A DNA stretch of 6,548 nucleotides, taken from contig DAIEST010000050.1 of NCBI GenBank assembly GCA_027346125.1, forward strand, positions 1 to 6,548, given 5' to 3'. Both the position numbers and the translations under genes were made by a program. This DNA is from Leptospirillum sp. GTDB taxonomy: Bacteria > Nitrospirota > Leptospirillia > Leptospirillales > Leptospirillaceae. This document shows, in pieces, positions 1-6,347 of the stretch (its first letter is position 1; every line of letters begins with the position of its first letter). The notes beneath the pieces are model-generated. The model was not told the origin of the DNA and did no database searches. It saw nothing but the letters and a program-made list of their open reading frames with translations.

Positions 1-27
1 TCGGACCCGATTTTCCTATATTCGGAC

Positions 28-104
<77 letters not shown>

Positions 105-164
105 ATCCCGAAGCCAATCCTGAAAAATCCATCCACTGAAAATTGATCTTTTGCTGCCATGAAC

Positions 165-214
165 TCCGGAAAACGCATCCCGAAATCCGGGATCAGTGCC
201 TGTTTTTTTCCGGA
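165..214 (+). other. Nested stem-loop ahead of the integrase relic
   Basis: The outer arms TCCGGAAAA (165-173) and TTTTCCGGA (206-214) are perfectly complementary. Inside them ATCCCG (177-182) pairs with CGGGAT (188-193), followed by a run of seven T at 203-209. The 3' outer arm covers the start of the GGAAGA ribosome-binding site (212-217) of the integrase start at 221. It could act as a terminator for tRNA transcription or mask the integrase start. Both roles are inferred from the pairing alone. Confidence 0.5.
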
Positions 215-220
215 AGAAAA

Positions 221-693
221 ATGGCGTCTATCTACAAGCGCGGGCCCTGCCAGTGGCAAGCCTTGATCCGCCGGAAAGGGTTCCACACACAATCGAGGGT
301 TTTTGCAACAAAGGCCGAAGCCGAAACCTGGTCGGCAACCGTCGAGTCCGAGATAGGCAGGGGACTGTTCGCCTCCCGGAAAGAAACCGGAAACACGGCG
401 CTCCCGGAATCCCTGGACCGGTCTATCGAGGAGCATTTTCCAGCCCTGAAATCCGTCCTGAAGGAAGAATGCCGCGCAAAATCCTGCCGATCCTCTGGCG
501 AAAAGGCCCCTTGCAACGATTCGCGGAAAGGATATCGGATTATATCAGAAGACGTACGGAATCCGGAGTCGGCCCGAAAACGATCGGGAATGATCTGGCC
601 CTGCTTTCGAAACTCTTCAATGGCACAAACGCCGACCGTCAAACCCCAGGAATGGACTTACAAGGACTATGTCTCTTGAAATACCGCTCCTGA
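221..693 (+). pseudogene. Tyrosine-type phage/island integrase, frameshifted and truncated
   Basis: This is the N-terminal part of a site-specific tyrosine recombinase. From ATG at 221, after GGAAGA, residues 1-55 have the arm-binding pattern MASIYKRGPCQWQALIRRKG followed by FATKAEAETW and VESEIGRGLF. The frame is good to about residue 83 (nucleotide 469). The core-binding (SAM-like) domain then continues in another frame from about 475, with GVGPKTIGNDLALLSKLFN ending near 621. Similarity fades afterwards; a fragment reading QEWTYKDYV in the first frame near 643-670 hints at another shift. The catalytic domain with its R-H-x-x-R and Tyr residues is absent, because the toxin-antitoxin operon starts at once. 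It cannot make an active recombinase. An ATG at 143 in the same frame is rejected as start because family similarity begins at 221. The position directly after a tRNA fits integration into that tRNA gene. Confidence 0.85.
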
Positions 694-712
694 CTTGTCC
701 GGGAATTTTCAT

Positions 713-1231
713 CTACGACGGTGTGAGCACAAACATCCCCTCTCTCGCCGTTGACAGCGGAAGGAAGAGTGTGAACGCCACACCTGGAAGCGGAATGAAT
801 CCATGGTGCCGGTAGAAAGAAGCCGCCGATTCATCCTTCGCGTCAACCAGCAGGGCATAGGCTGCGATTTCGGAGCGGATCGTGCGATCGAGCGCATCGG
901 CCAGGAGCGCTCCACCCAATCCCTGTCCCCTGAACCTTCGGTCAACCGCCAGGCGTCCCATACGCACAGCGGGTACTGAAGGATATCGCGGCAGCTTCTT
1001 TCCAAGATGGGACGGAAGATCCGACAGCAGCAGACTTGCCGACGCCAGCGTATAATATCCAGCGATGCGCGTTTCGCCCGCAAGCGCCACAAAGCACGCT
1101 GTCACCCGGCGGCGCATGTCCTGCGTGACCTGTCGCTGGAAATACTGGTCCAGCGGCTCGGAACCGCTATCAAACGCGGTGCGGTCACAGGTGGCATCAA
1201 GAGACACGACTCGAAACCGTGCACCCCTCAC
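713..1231 (-). CDS. GNAT-family acetyltransferase toxin (TacT-like)
   Basis: The product has 172 residues and is a GNAT N-acetyltransferase of the type paired with DUF1778 antitoxins. Studied members (TacT, AtaT, ItaT) acetylate the amino group of aminoacyl-tRNAs and block translation. An early FDSGSEPLDQYF segment (residues 20-31) is typical of this toxin group. The acetyl-CoA loop is RGQGLGG at 101-107, after VRMGRLAVDRRF. SFYRHHGF at 138-145 includes Tyr140, matching the catalytic tyrosine of TacT. The C-terminus is complete and the length is normal. The start is GTG at 1231, which overlaps the antitoxin stop by four bases (GTGA), so translation is probably coupled. The tRNA target cannot be predicted from this sequence. 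Confidence 0.92.
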   Translation of the reverse strand: MRGARFRVVSLDATCDRTAFDSGSEPLDQYFQRQVTQDMRRRVTACFVALAGETRIAGYYTLASASLLLSDLPSHLGKKLPRYPSVPAVRMGRLAVDRRFRGQGLGGALLADALDRTIRSEIAAYALLVDAKDESAASFYRHHGFIPLPGVAFTLFLPLSTAREGMFVLTPS

Positions 1232-1509
1232 TCATCGCCCAGCAATTTGCGACGGCGGGCAAAGGCCCGTTCCAGAGCCGGCACGGGACTCGGTGGCGAC
1301 AGAAGCGCCTGCGCAAAACATTCCTGATCGGCCAGCGACAAATGGATAATCTCCGACTGTTCGATCGCTCGCCGGGCCGCTTCCTGAACAGCGGAAACGA
1401 CGAAATCCGTGATCGTACGTCCCTGAATCTCCGCCGCACGCTTGAGCATCGCATGAAGATCCTTGCTGATCCTGGCCTCGAGTCTGGCAGTGGCAATGGC
1501 TTTTGACAT
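1228..1509 (-). CDS. DUF1778 ribbon-helix-helix antitoxin (TacA-like)
   Basis: The product has 93 residues and is the antitoxin of the pair. Residues 6-50 (ATARLEARISKDLHAMLKRA onward) form the ribbon-helix-helix DNA-binding and dimerisation part. The tail, with IHLSLADQECFAQALLSPP and PALERAF, is the segment that in this family wraps and neutralises the acetyltransferase. The ATG at 1507-1509 has a strong GGAGGGG site (1515-1521 on the complementary strand) five bases upstream. It is first in the operon, the usual order for this type II family, and the toxin follows with a 4-bp overlap. The family autoregulates, and an inverted repeat lies in its promoter. Confidence 0.93.
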   Translation of the reverse strand: MSKAIATARLEARISKDLHAMLKRAAEIQGRTITDFVVSAVQEAARRAIEQSEIIHLSLADQECFAQALLSPPSPVPALERAFARRRKLLGDE

Positions 1510-1529
1510 GATATCCCCTCCCTCTCCAA

Positions 1530-1558
1530 ATAATACGGCTATCTGCCGTACAAATCAA
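1530..1558 (-). promoter_or_regulatory. Promoter with embedded operator of the toxin-antitoxin operon
   Basis: Reading the minus strand, TTGATT (1553-1558) and TATTAT (1530-1535) are separated by exactly 17 bp and match 4/6 and 5/6 of the sigma70 consensus. A start near 1523 leaves a leader of about 14 nt that holds the ribosome-binding site. A perfect inverted repeat TACGGC-N5-GCCGTA (1534-1550) fills the spacer and touches the -10 box. This is a natural site for the ribbon-helix-helix antitoxin to repress its own operon; the binding is inferred. Confidence 0.75.
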
Positions 1559-1600
1559 GACAACATCGGTGCACCAATACCTTCCAGAACAGACTGGTAC

Positions 1601-1970
1601 TCAAAATCTGCTATTCCTGAGCCCTTCGATCCGTTCCCACAGAAGCCTCCGGATGACCCCGCTCTTCTTTCCCTGCTTCAGTTCCTTTTCCGACTCCTTC
1701 CTGTCCGGAAAGGGCGCCGACCGAAACCGCGCCAGGTCTCCCGCCTCTTCCCGCAGAGACCAATACCCGATTCCGATCGCTTCGGCCAGATCCAGATATT
1801 TCTGGACCGTCGGCCGCGACCGGAACTCCTTGTTCTTCTGTTGTGGTGTGAGGCCGCTTTGCAGAGCGGCCCTTCTTCCCTGACGGCGTTCCTGAAAATC
1901 CCGTCAGATCCCGGGGTTCCCGGCATCTCCCACAAACCCGTATGTCATCCTTTACGCTCACACCTCTCAT
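1601..1970 (-). pseudogene. Small CxxC-containing gene downstream of the AlbA_2 gene, frameshifted
   Basis: I do not recognise a named family. An ATG at 1970 overlaps the stop of the upstream gene as ATGA and has GGGAGG seven bases ahead, which marks a translationally coupled start. The first frame begins MRGVSVKDDI and carries VCGRC (residues 12-16), then REPRDLTGF. Coding character then moves to another frame that is open from 1903 to a TGA at 1601-1603 (100 codons). That frame has no ATG, GTG or TTG near its beginning. It contains LTPQQKNKEFRSRPTVQKYL, LAEAIGIGYWSLREEAGDL and a Lys/Arg-rich tail ending RLLWERIEGLRNSRF. A single extra base, for example in the TTTT run at 1895-1898, would join the two parts. 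Alternatively two lost bases would route through a middle frame containing FRNAVREEGPLCK, which vaguely resembles a zinc ribbon. It may be a decayed gene, an assembly error or, less likely, programmed frameshifting. Confidence 0.55.
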
Positions 1971-3373
1971 TCCATGACCTCCCAATACCCACCTTTGGCA
2001 GGACCGATCCGTCGAATAATACCGTTGCGCTGAAGTTTCTGGATATTTCGCTCGATGGAGCGCTCTGTGACTCCGATGACTCCAGCCAATTCCGGGATGG
2101 AGATGGCCGGAGTCCCGCGCATAAGCCCAACAATTTTCCCCGACGTTTTCCCCGACGTTTTCCCCGACGTTTTCCCCGAATTTATCGGCGGAACTGCCGC
2201 CAGGTTCAGCTCTTCAAGCGGATCGCGGAAGACCGTAGCGGTAAACAGGCAACCATCGTGATCATCCGCAAAATCAGTCTGCGGCCATGCCTCCAAGGCG
2301 CGTTTGATCCCGGAACCCAGCCCGTGATAAGGCAACAGCCCCTTGGCAATGTAGGAGATCAGAATCGGGTTGCGGATATTCGAATTGCCCGTCCGGATCT
2401 TTTCCACCGTCAGGTTGTCGGGCAGATGGCCGGGACTGATGATCTCGATGCGGTTGTCGAAAATGAACAGGCGGATCGGCGCGCTCACCAGGTAGTCACG
2501 GTGTACCAGAGCATTGACCAGAAGTTCCTCAAAAACGCTTTCCGGAATTTCCGGCAACCCCGGCGAATTCACCCCTCGCCCTGCCTGTAGCTTGTGCAGG
2601 TTGCGCATGACAAAAGCCAACGCATCTTCGAACATCTTGCCCAACGGGCCGGAAAAGTCCTCCGTATCCACATAGTCTGTGGCGTGAATCTTGTTGCCGG
2701 GGTAGCGGATCGCCTTGATCACAAACTGCGGCACGATCCATTCCGGCCTCTCGGAAAACATCAGCACACAGGCCAGGTTCAACATTCCGTCGTCGGTGGC
2801 AAGGTTCATGTTCTGGAGCAACCGGGTCAGTTCGGCAGGAGAGTCGGGATAGTCCTTCTTGTACACATCGCGCAAAAAGTCCCGGAAGCGCAGCTTGTCC
2901 AGCTTGTCGGGACCCGCCCTGACAGGAAGTTCATCGGCGTGAAACTGCGCGGATTTCTGGAACAGCCTGCGCAGTTCCTCCTTGGAGTTCACCCGCCGTT
3001 TGTCCGCGCCGGTCTTGAGCCAGATCACCCCGTTCCGGTCGAAGTACGGTTTGTCGATGCCCTTGGGCACCGTCAGCACAATGACAATCCGGCCATTCTC
3101 AAGAACGACATTCTCCGTCTGCACCGCCAGCGGACTGCGCACCAGCTGGCTTGCGACATTGCTGATGAGCTGATTGATGCGGGAAATGTCCTCTTTGGCA
3201 AGCCCCGGTGTACTGCCGTCATCCTCCACTCCGATATAGATCTTGCCACCGTTGGAATTGGCAAAGGCTGCCATCTCCGAAGCCAGCGAATCCCCATTGC
3301 GCACATCGGACTTGAACTGGCGGGTGCTGTCTTCTCCGCAGGCGATTTGGGAGAGGAGGGGTTGGAGAATCAT
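1967..3373 (-). CDS. AlbA_2-domain ATP-binding protein with C-terminal winged helix
   Basis: The product has 468 residues and belongs to the group often labelled 'putative DNA binding' or 'RecG-related' (it is not a RecG helicase). The N-terminal AlbA_2 (Schlafen AlbA-like) domain spans about residues 10-135, with GEDSTRQFKSDV, SEMAAFANSNGGKIYIGVED and later WLKTGADKRR. A GHKL-like ATPase fold (HATPase_c_4) spans about 245-385, with FEELLVNALVHRDY at 281-294, the loop DNRIEIISPGHLP and GLGSGIKRAL at 351-360. Four SGK[T/I] units follow at 399-413, then a winged helix at about 415-465 (ISIPELAGVIGVTERSIERN). An open frame reaches back to 3562, but I place the start at 3373: similarity begins there, GGGAGG lies ten bases upstream, and a good promoter sits inside the longer frame. 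It is probably a DNA- or nucleotide-linked regulator or defence protein; the activity is unproven for this group. Confidence 0.9.
   Translation of the reverse strand: MILQPLLSQIACGEDSTRQFKSDVRNGDSLASEMAAFANSNGGKIYIGVEDDGSTPGLAKEDISRINQLISNVASQLVRSPLAVQTENVVLENGRIVIVLTVPKGIDKPYFDRNGVIWLKTGADKRRVNSKEELRRLFQKSAQFHADELPVRAGPDKLDKLRFRDFLRDVYKKDYPDSPAELTRLLQNMNLATDDGMLNLACVLMFSERPEWIVPQFVIKAIRYPGNKIHATDYVDTEDFSGPLGKMFEDALAFVMRNLHKLQAGRGVNSPGLPEIPESVFEELLVNALVHRDYLVSAPIRLFIFDNRIEIISPGHLPDNLTVEKIRTGNSNIRNPILISYIAKGLLPYHGLGSGIKRALEAWPQTDFADDHDGCLFTATVFRDPLEELNLAAVPPINSGKTSGKTSGKTSGKIVGLMRGTPAISIPELAGVIGVTERSIERNIQKLQRNGIIRRIGPAKGGYWEVME
2134..2179 (+). repeat. 12-bp tandem repeat, 3.8 copies, inside the AlbA_2 gene
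   Basis: The unit TTTTCCCCGACG occurs three times in full (2134-2145, 2146-2157, 2158-2169) and a fourth time as ten bases (2170-2179). On the coding minus strand each unit gives Ser-Gly-Lys-Thr. The copies are identical at the DNA level, including third codon positions, which points to recent slippage. Because 12 is a multiple of 3, gain or loss of a unit changes linker length without breaking the frame. Confidence 0.95.
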
Positions 3374-3427
3374 TTCTGTGTTGCCTCCCTTCGAACCTGT
3401 TGCGAATATCCCTATTTGACGGAGAGC

Positions 3428-3456
3428 TTTATACCCTGACCGGATCCAAACGACAA
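3428..3456 (-). promoter_or_regulatory. Sigma70-like promoter of the AlbA_2 operon
   Basis: On the minus strand TTGTCG (3451-3456) and TATAAA (3428-3433) lie 17 bp apart, matching 4/6 and 5/6 of the consensus. Transcription would start near 3421, giving a leader of about 48 nt to the ATG at 3373, with GGGAGG at 3384-3389. This supports the shorter protein start. Confidence 0.65.
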
Positions 3457-3545
3457 GATCTTCTCCGATCAGTCTCCATCGGGATCCCTTTTCCATCCGG
3501 AGACGGTTGGCGACGACTGCAGTGCGGCGGCGGTCAACGAAAATC

Positions 3546-3560
3546 GTCAATTGAATTGAC
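3546..3560. promoter_or_regulatory. Perfect 15-bp palindrome between divergent genes
   Basis: GTCAATT and AATTGAC flank a single central G. The site lies about 30 bp before the ATPase start at 3591 and about 90 bp upstream of the AlbA_2 promoter. Its right arm is part of a perfect -35-like TTGACA (3556-3561) facing the ATPase gene, but no good -10 follows at 16-18 bp. An operator role is inferred from symmetry and position only. Confidence 0.4.
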
Positions 3561-3590
3561 AATCTTACATCACTGTTTCATCCTGAAAGC

Positions 3591-4763
3591 ATGCACATAG
3601 AACGACTTGCCGGAGACATCCTTCGAAAACTTCATCGGGAATATCCCGTTGTGGCGGTCACCGGGCCTCGTCAGTCCGGAAAAACGACGCTGGTCCGGAC
3701 GGTGTTTCGGGACAAGCCGTACGTTTCTCTGGAAGATCTGGACGAACGGGAATTTGCCCGGGAAGATCCCCGGGGATTCCTGGCCCGCTATCCCGACGGG
3801 GCGATCCTCGATGAGGTACAGCACTGCTCCGGATTGTTCTCCTACCTGCAGACGCGGGTGGACCACGACAGTCGTCAAGGGCTTTTTATTCTGACCGGGT
3901 CGCAGCAGTTCGGTCTTCTTTCGGGAATTTCCCAAACATTGGCAGGACGGGTCGCCATTGTTTCGCTTCTTCCCTTTTCCCTGGAAGAGCTTCAGGCTGC
4001 CGGACGGGAACCCCGGACGATCCAGGATCTTCTTTTTTCGGGACTGTATCCTCCGGTCCATGACCGGAAAACAGATCCCGGCATCTGGTATGGAAACTAT
4101 GTGCGGACCTATATTGAACGGGACGTGCGCCAGTTGATCCAGGTGAGAGATCTGTCGGCATTCCAGCGTTTTCTGAGATTGTGTGCCGGTCGCTCGGGCC
4201 AGCTGGCAAACTTTTCGGCATTGGCGAGCGACTGCGGCATCACCCACAATACGGCCAAGGCATGGCTTTCCGTTCTGGAAGCCAGTTACATCGTGTACTT
4301 CCTGAGGCCTCACCACCAGAATTTCAACAAACGGCTGATCAAGACCCCAAAGATCTATTTTTATGACACCGGCCTGCTCTCCTGGCTATTGGGAATCGAA
4401 ACCCCCTCGCAGATTGTGACGCATCCTCTTTACGGGTCTCTGTTTGAAACGTGGGTGGTCGGAGAACTCCTTAAGGCGCGTCTGAACCGGGCACAGGAAC
4501 CCCGTCTTTCCTTCTGGCAGGATCACTCGGGACATGAAGTCGACGTCATCGTCGAAAAGGCCGGTTCGGCGATTCCTGTGGAGATCAAGGCCGGGCAGAC
4601 GGTGGCCTCCGATTTCTTCAAGGGACTGGAACGATGGGAAACACTTTCAGGGAAGATCTCCGGAAAGGGGTGGCTCGTCTATGGAGGAAGTGCCCACCAG
4701 GAGAGATCCCGTTGGCATGTTGTGCCGTGGTCCGGGATCGGGGCACTCACCCGGGAGGTCTGA
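3591..4763 (+). CDS. AAA_14 / DUF4143 ATPase
   Basis: The product has 390 residues, the normal length for this large family of prokaryotic ATPases of uncertain role. Walker A is GPRQSGKT at residues 25-32 and Walker B AILDEVQ at 71-77. A sensor-like LTGSQQF is at 101-107, with LAGR at 117-120. A linker contains YIERDVRQL at 174-182, and a winged-helix-like stretch follows at about 205-240 (DCGITHNTAKAWLSVLEASY). The DUF4143 part contains KIYFYDTGLLSWLLG, LFETWVVGELLK and, near the end, a PD-(D/E)xK-like arrangement: HEVDVIVE at 315-322 then PVEIKAG at 329-335. The start fits the family, whose Walker A lies about 25 residues in; the ribosome-binding site is weak. It is divergent from the AlbA_2 operon. 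Members are scattered in bacteria and archaea and often lie in accessory regions. Its partner and substrate are unknown. Confidence 0.92.
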   Translation: MHIERLAGDILRKLHREYPVVAVTGPRQSGKTTLVRTVFRDKPYVSLEDLDEREFAREDPRGFLARYPDGAILDEVQHCSGLFSYLQTRVDHDSRQGLFILTGSQQFGLLSGISQTLAGRVAIVSLLPFSLEELQAAGREPRTIQDLLFSGLYPPVHDRKTDPGIWYGNYVRTYIERDVRQLIQVRDLSAFQRFLRLCAGRSGQLANFSALASDCGITHNTAKAWLSVLEASYIVYFLRPHHQNFNKRLIKTPKIYFYDTGLLSWLLGIETPSQIVTHPLYGSLFETWVVGELLKARLNRAQEPRLSFWQDHSGHEVDVIVEKAGSAIPVEIKAGQTVASDFFKGLERWETLSGKISGKGWLVYGGSAHQERSRWHVVPWSGIGALTREV

Positions 4764-5209
4764 GTTTCGCCCATTTCAGCCGGGATCGAAGGATTCGTCT
4801 CCCCCACCGGAAAGCCCCTGAAACTGTGGTCATTTAAGAAGATAGAATGGCAACTTGCACTATGGCGGAAGACCTCACAGATAAAGGTCTGGAGCCCTCG
4901 TTGCGGCTGAGCATGCAGGAGATGTCCCAAAAGGAAGCAGATGCCGTCGTCCCGGAGACAGGCCCACCGTTCCCGCTCCATCGGGCTTTTCCAGTCTTCA
5001 TACCCCCTTGACGCCCATCTCGCGGGCCACACGGCGAGAGAACGGGGAAGAAGAACCCGAACCGCTCCGGACGTTCTCTTCTGAAATCCTCATTCCTCAC
5101 AGACCCACATTCCGCAGCTCCCGAAGAGAAAAGTGGGAATGTGGGTTGTAATTTTCCTTTGGATTGAACAGGTTCGTCTCCAGCCCTGAATGACCAGAAA
5201 GGATTCCCC
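4764..5209. other. 446-bp gap with no convincing gene
   Basis: No open frame here shows family similarity that I trust. Minus-strand frames at 4834-5100 and 4679-5032 have low-complexity, Arg/Ser-rich translations. On the plus strand a 54-codon frame (4847-5011) contains MQEMSQKEADAV, which faintly resembles the MSQKE start of ISNCY-type transposases, but the match ends after about a dozen residues. It may be remains of an insertion sequence. The right part contains an inverted repeat (5103-5146). The last bases carry the AAAGGA ribosome-binding site (5198-5203) of the next gene. Confidence 0.5.
5103..5146. repeat. 11-bp perfect inverted repeat, 22-nt loop
   Basis: ACCCACATTCC (5103-5113) pairs exactly with GGAATGTGGGT (5136-5146). 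A T-rich stretch (TGTAATTTTCCTTT) follows, so on the plus strand it could end transcripts coming from the ATPase side. The loop is long for an intrinsic terminator. It could also be a protein-binding site or an insertion-sequence end. Confidence 0.6.
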
Positions 5210-6070
5210 GTGAAACTCCGCCAGTACCAGGTCGATGCGTTCGCAACCCGTATTTTCGAGGGAAACCCCGCCGCCGTTGTCCCGTTGGACGCCTGGCCGG
5301 AAGACTCCCTTCTTCAGTCCATCGCCGAAGAGAACAACCTTGCCGAGACCGCTTTTTTTGTCCCCTCGGACAGGGAGTTCCATCTGCGATGGTTCACGCC
5401 TCTCTGCGAGGTCGACCTTTGCGGACACGCCACGCTGGCGTCGGCCCATGTCCTTTTCGAACATATGTCCTATCCGGGCGACTCCATCATTTTTGACACC
5501 CGAAGCGGCAGACTCGCCGTTCGGAAAACGGACGGATTGCTGACGATGGACTTTCCCTCATCTCCGCCAAGGCCGATCCGCCCGCCCGATGCCCTGATCG
5601 CGGGGCTGCGACAAAAACCCATCGAGGTTCTGGCTGCGCAGGACTATATCGCCGTGTTCGAGAACGCTTCCATCATCCGATCCGTCACACCCGATCACGC
5701 GATCCTCCGGTCGCTGGATTTGCGGGGGGTTTCGGTGACAGCTCCGGGGGAGGGAGACGGAGACACGGGAACCAGAACGGATTTCGTCAGCCGTTTCTTC
5801 GCTCCCAAAGTGGGAATTCCCGAGGATCCGGTCACCGGCTCCGTGCACTGCGCACTGGCCCCATACTGGGGAGACCGCTTGAAGAAGAACGTACTGGCGG
5901 CCAGGCAACTCTCGAAACGCGGAGGGGAAATCCTGTGCGAACTCAAGGGGAACCGGGTTTTTCTCCGCGGTCAGGCCGTCACCTTCATGACGGGAGAGAT
6001 CGATCTTGCATCCTTTCATCCCCTCGGACATTTGCCCGGCAGACCCGTCCGGCACACACTTCCCTCATGA
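5210..6070 (+). CDS. PhzF-family isomerase/epimerase
   Basis: The product has 286 residues with the two-lobed fold of the phenazine-biosynthesis PhzF / diaminopimelate-epimerase-like family. Motifs appear in the family order: VDAFATRIFEGNPAAVV (residues 8-24), the catalytic Glu46 in NNLAETAFF, LRWFTPLCEVDLCGHATLAS (59-78), and in the second lobe FVSRFFAPKVGIPEDPVTGS (192-211). The catalytic Glu is present and the length is standard, so it should be active. The family catalyses proton shifts on small acids, but outside phenazine producers most substrates are unknown, and no phenazine genes are seen here. The start is GTG at 5210 with AAAGGA six bases ahead. The EthD gene begins 13 bp after its stop, so the two probably shared a transcript. 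Confidence 0.93.
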   Translation: MKLRQYQVDAFATRIFEGNPAAVVPLDAWPEDSLLQSIAEENNLAETAFFVPSDREFHLRWFTPLCEVDLCGHATLASAHVLFEHMSYPGDSIIFDTRSGRLAVRKTDGLLTMDFPSSPPRPIRPPDALIAGLRQKPIEVLAAQDYIAVFENASIIRSVTPDHAILRSLDLRGVSVTAPGEGDGDTGTRTDFVSRFFAPKVGIPEDPVTGSVHCALAPYWGDRLKKNVLAARQLSKRGGEILCELKGNRVFLRGQAVTFMTGEIDLASFHPLGHLPGRPVRHTLPS

Positions 6071-6120
6071 AAGGATCCCGAAAATGATCAGGGTCAATAT
6101 TCTTTATCCCTTCAAGAAAA

Positions 6121-6137
6121 GGGGTCGCTTCGACCCC
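6121..6137 (+). repeat. Perfect 7-bp hairpin beside the EthD frameshift
   Basis: GGGGTCG and CGACCCC flank a CTT loop. It lies inside the EthD coding sequence and ends within three bases of the inferred one-base loss at about 6135-6139. Such hairpins are prone to polymerase slippage in cells and to base-calling error in sequencing. Confidence 0.8.
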
Positions 6138-6197
6138 TGCATTACCTCGATACGCACATGCCGATGTCGATCGAAAAACTCGGCCAAGCCCTCAGGG

Positions 6198-6347
6198 GCG
6201 GAGAACCGTCCGGACCAGGCCACGTTCCGGTGCGGCCTCTGCGGATACTGCGATCATGCGGACGCGAATGCCGCGAAGAATATTCTCAGGGCGGGGCACG
6301 CCCGAAGCGCCTGTTCGCCGGGACAACCCGGCGAGTTCGTCGCCTGA
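6198..6347 (+). pseudogene. tnpB: tnpB 3' fragment (OrfB, RNA-guided nuclease)
   Basis: Only about the last 49 codons remain, from AENRPDQATFRC to the TGA at 6345-6347. They contain the second zinc-finger cysteine pair (RCGLCGY) and the RuvC-III segment DHADANAAKNILRAGHA, which holds the last catalytic Asp. The first cysteine pair, RuvC-I, RuvC-II and the whole N-terminal half are absent, so it cannot cut DNA. The reading frame happens to match the first EthD frame, so an 87-codon chimeric frame runs from 6084 to 6347. That chimera is an accident of the insertion, not a gene. Confidence 0.88.

Noticed and set aside
2137..2175. GKTSGKT read as a Walker A motif
   Set aside because: It is a tandem-repeat linker without the preceding beta-strand/glycine context. 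The ATP-binding motifs of this protein are of the GHKL-like type further upstream.
2134..2179. CRISPR-like array
   Set aside because: The units are 12 bp, directly adjacent and without spacers, and they encode protein.
1463..2590. 375-codon plus-strand open frame
   Set aside because: It lies antisense to the AlbA_2 gene, its coupled downstream gene and the antitoxin promoter. The translation is Pro/Arg/Phe-rich with no family pattern, and the opposite strand explains the coding signal.
2594..3439. 281-codon plus-strand open frame
   Set aside because: It is the reverse-strand shadow of the AlbA_2 gene, whose domains are clear; the shadow has no recognisable motif.
3374..3562. 63-codon N-terminal extension of the AlbA_2 gene
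   Set aside because: The extension would start at TTG without a ribosome-binding site, contains the likely promoter (3428-3456), and family similarity begins only after the ATG at 3373.
3570..4316. 248-codon minus-strand open frame
   Set aside because: It is antisense to the AAA_14/DUF4143 ATPase, which has Walker A and B motifs and full length.
4834..5100. Minus-strand 88-codon frame between the ATPase and PhzF genes
   Set aside because: No ribosome-binding site or family similarity is visible, and the composition resembles non-coding translation.
5165..5192. TTGAAC-N17-TGAATG as a PhzF promoter
   Set aside because: The -10 match is poor, and the sequence does not stand out from what chance would give.
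6006..6347. 113-codon open frame as a genuine zinc-ribbon protein
   Set aside because: It joins the PhzF 3' end out of frame, the EthD start and the tnpB end. Only the last part has real similarity, and the join is produced by the insertion.
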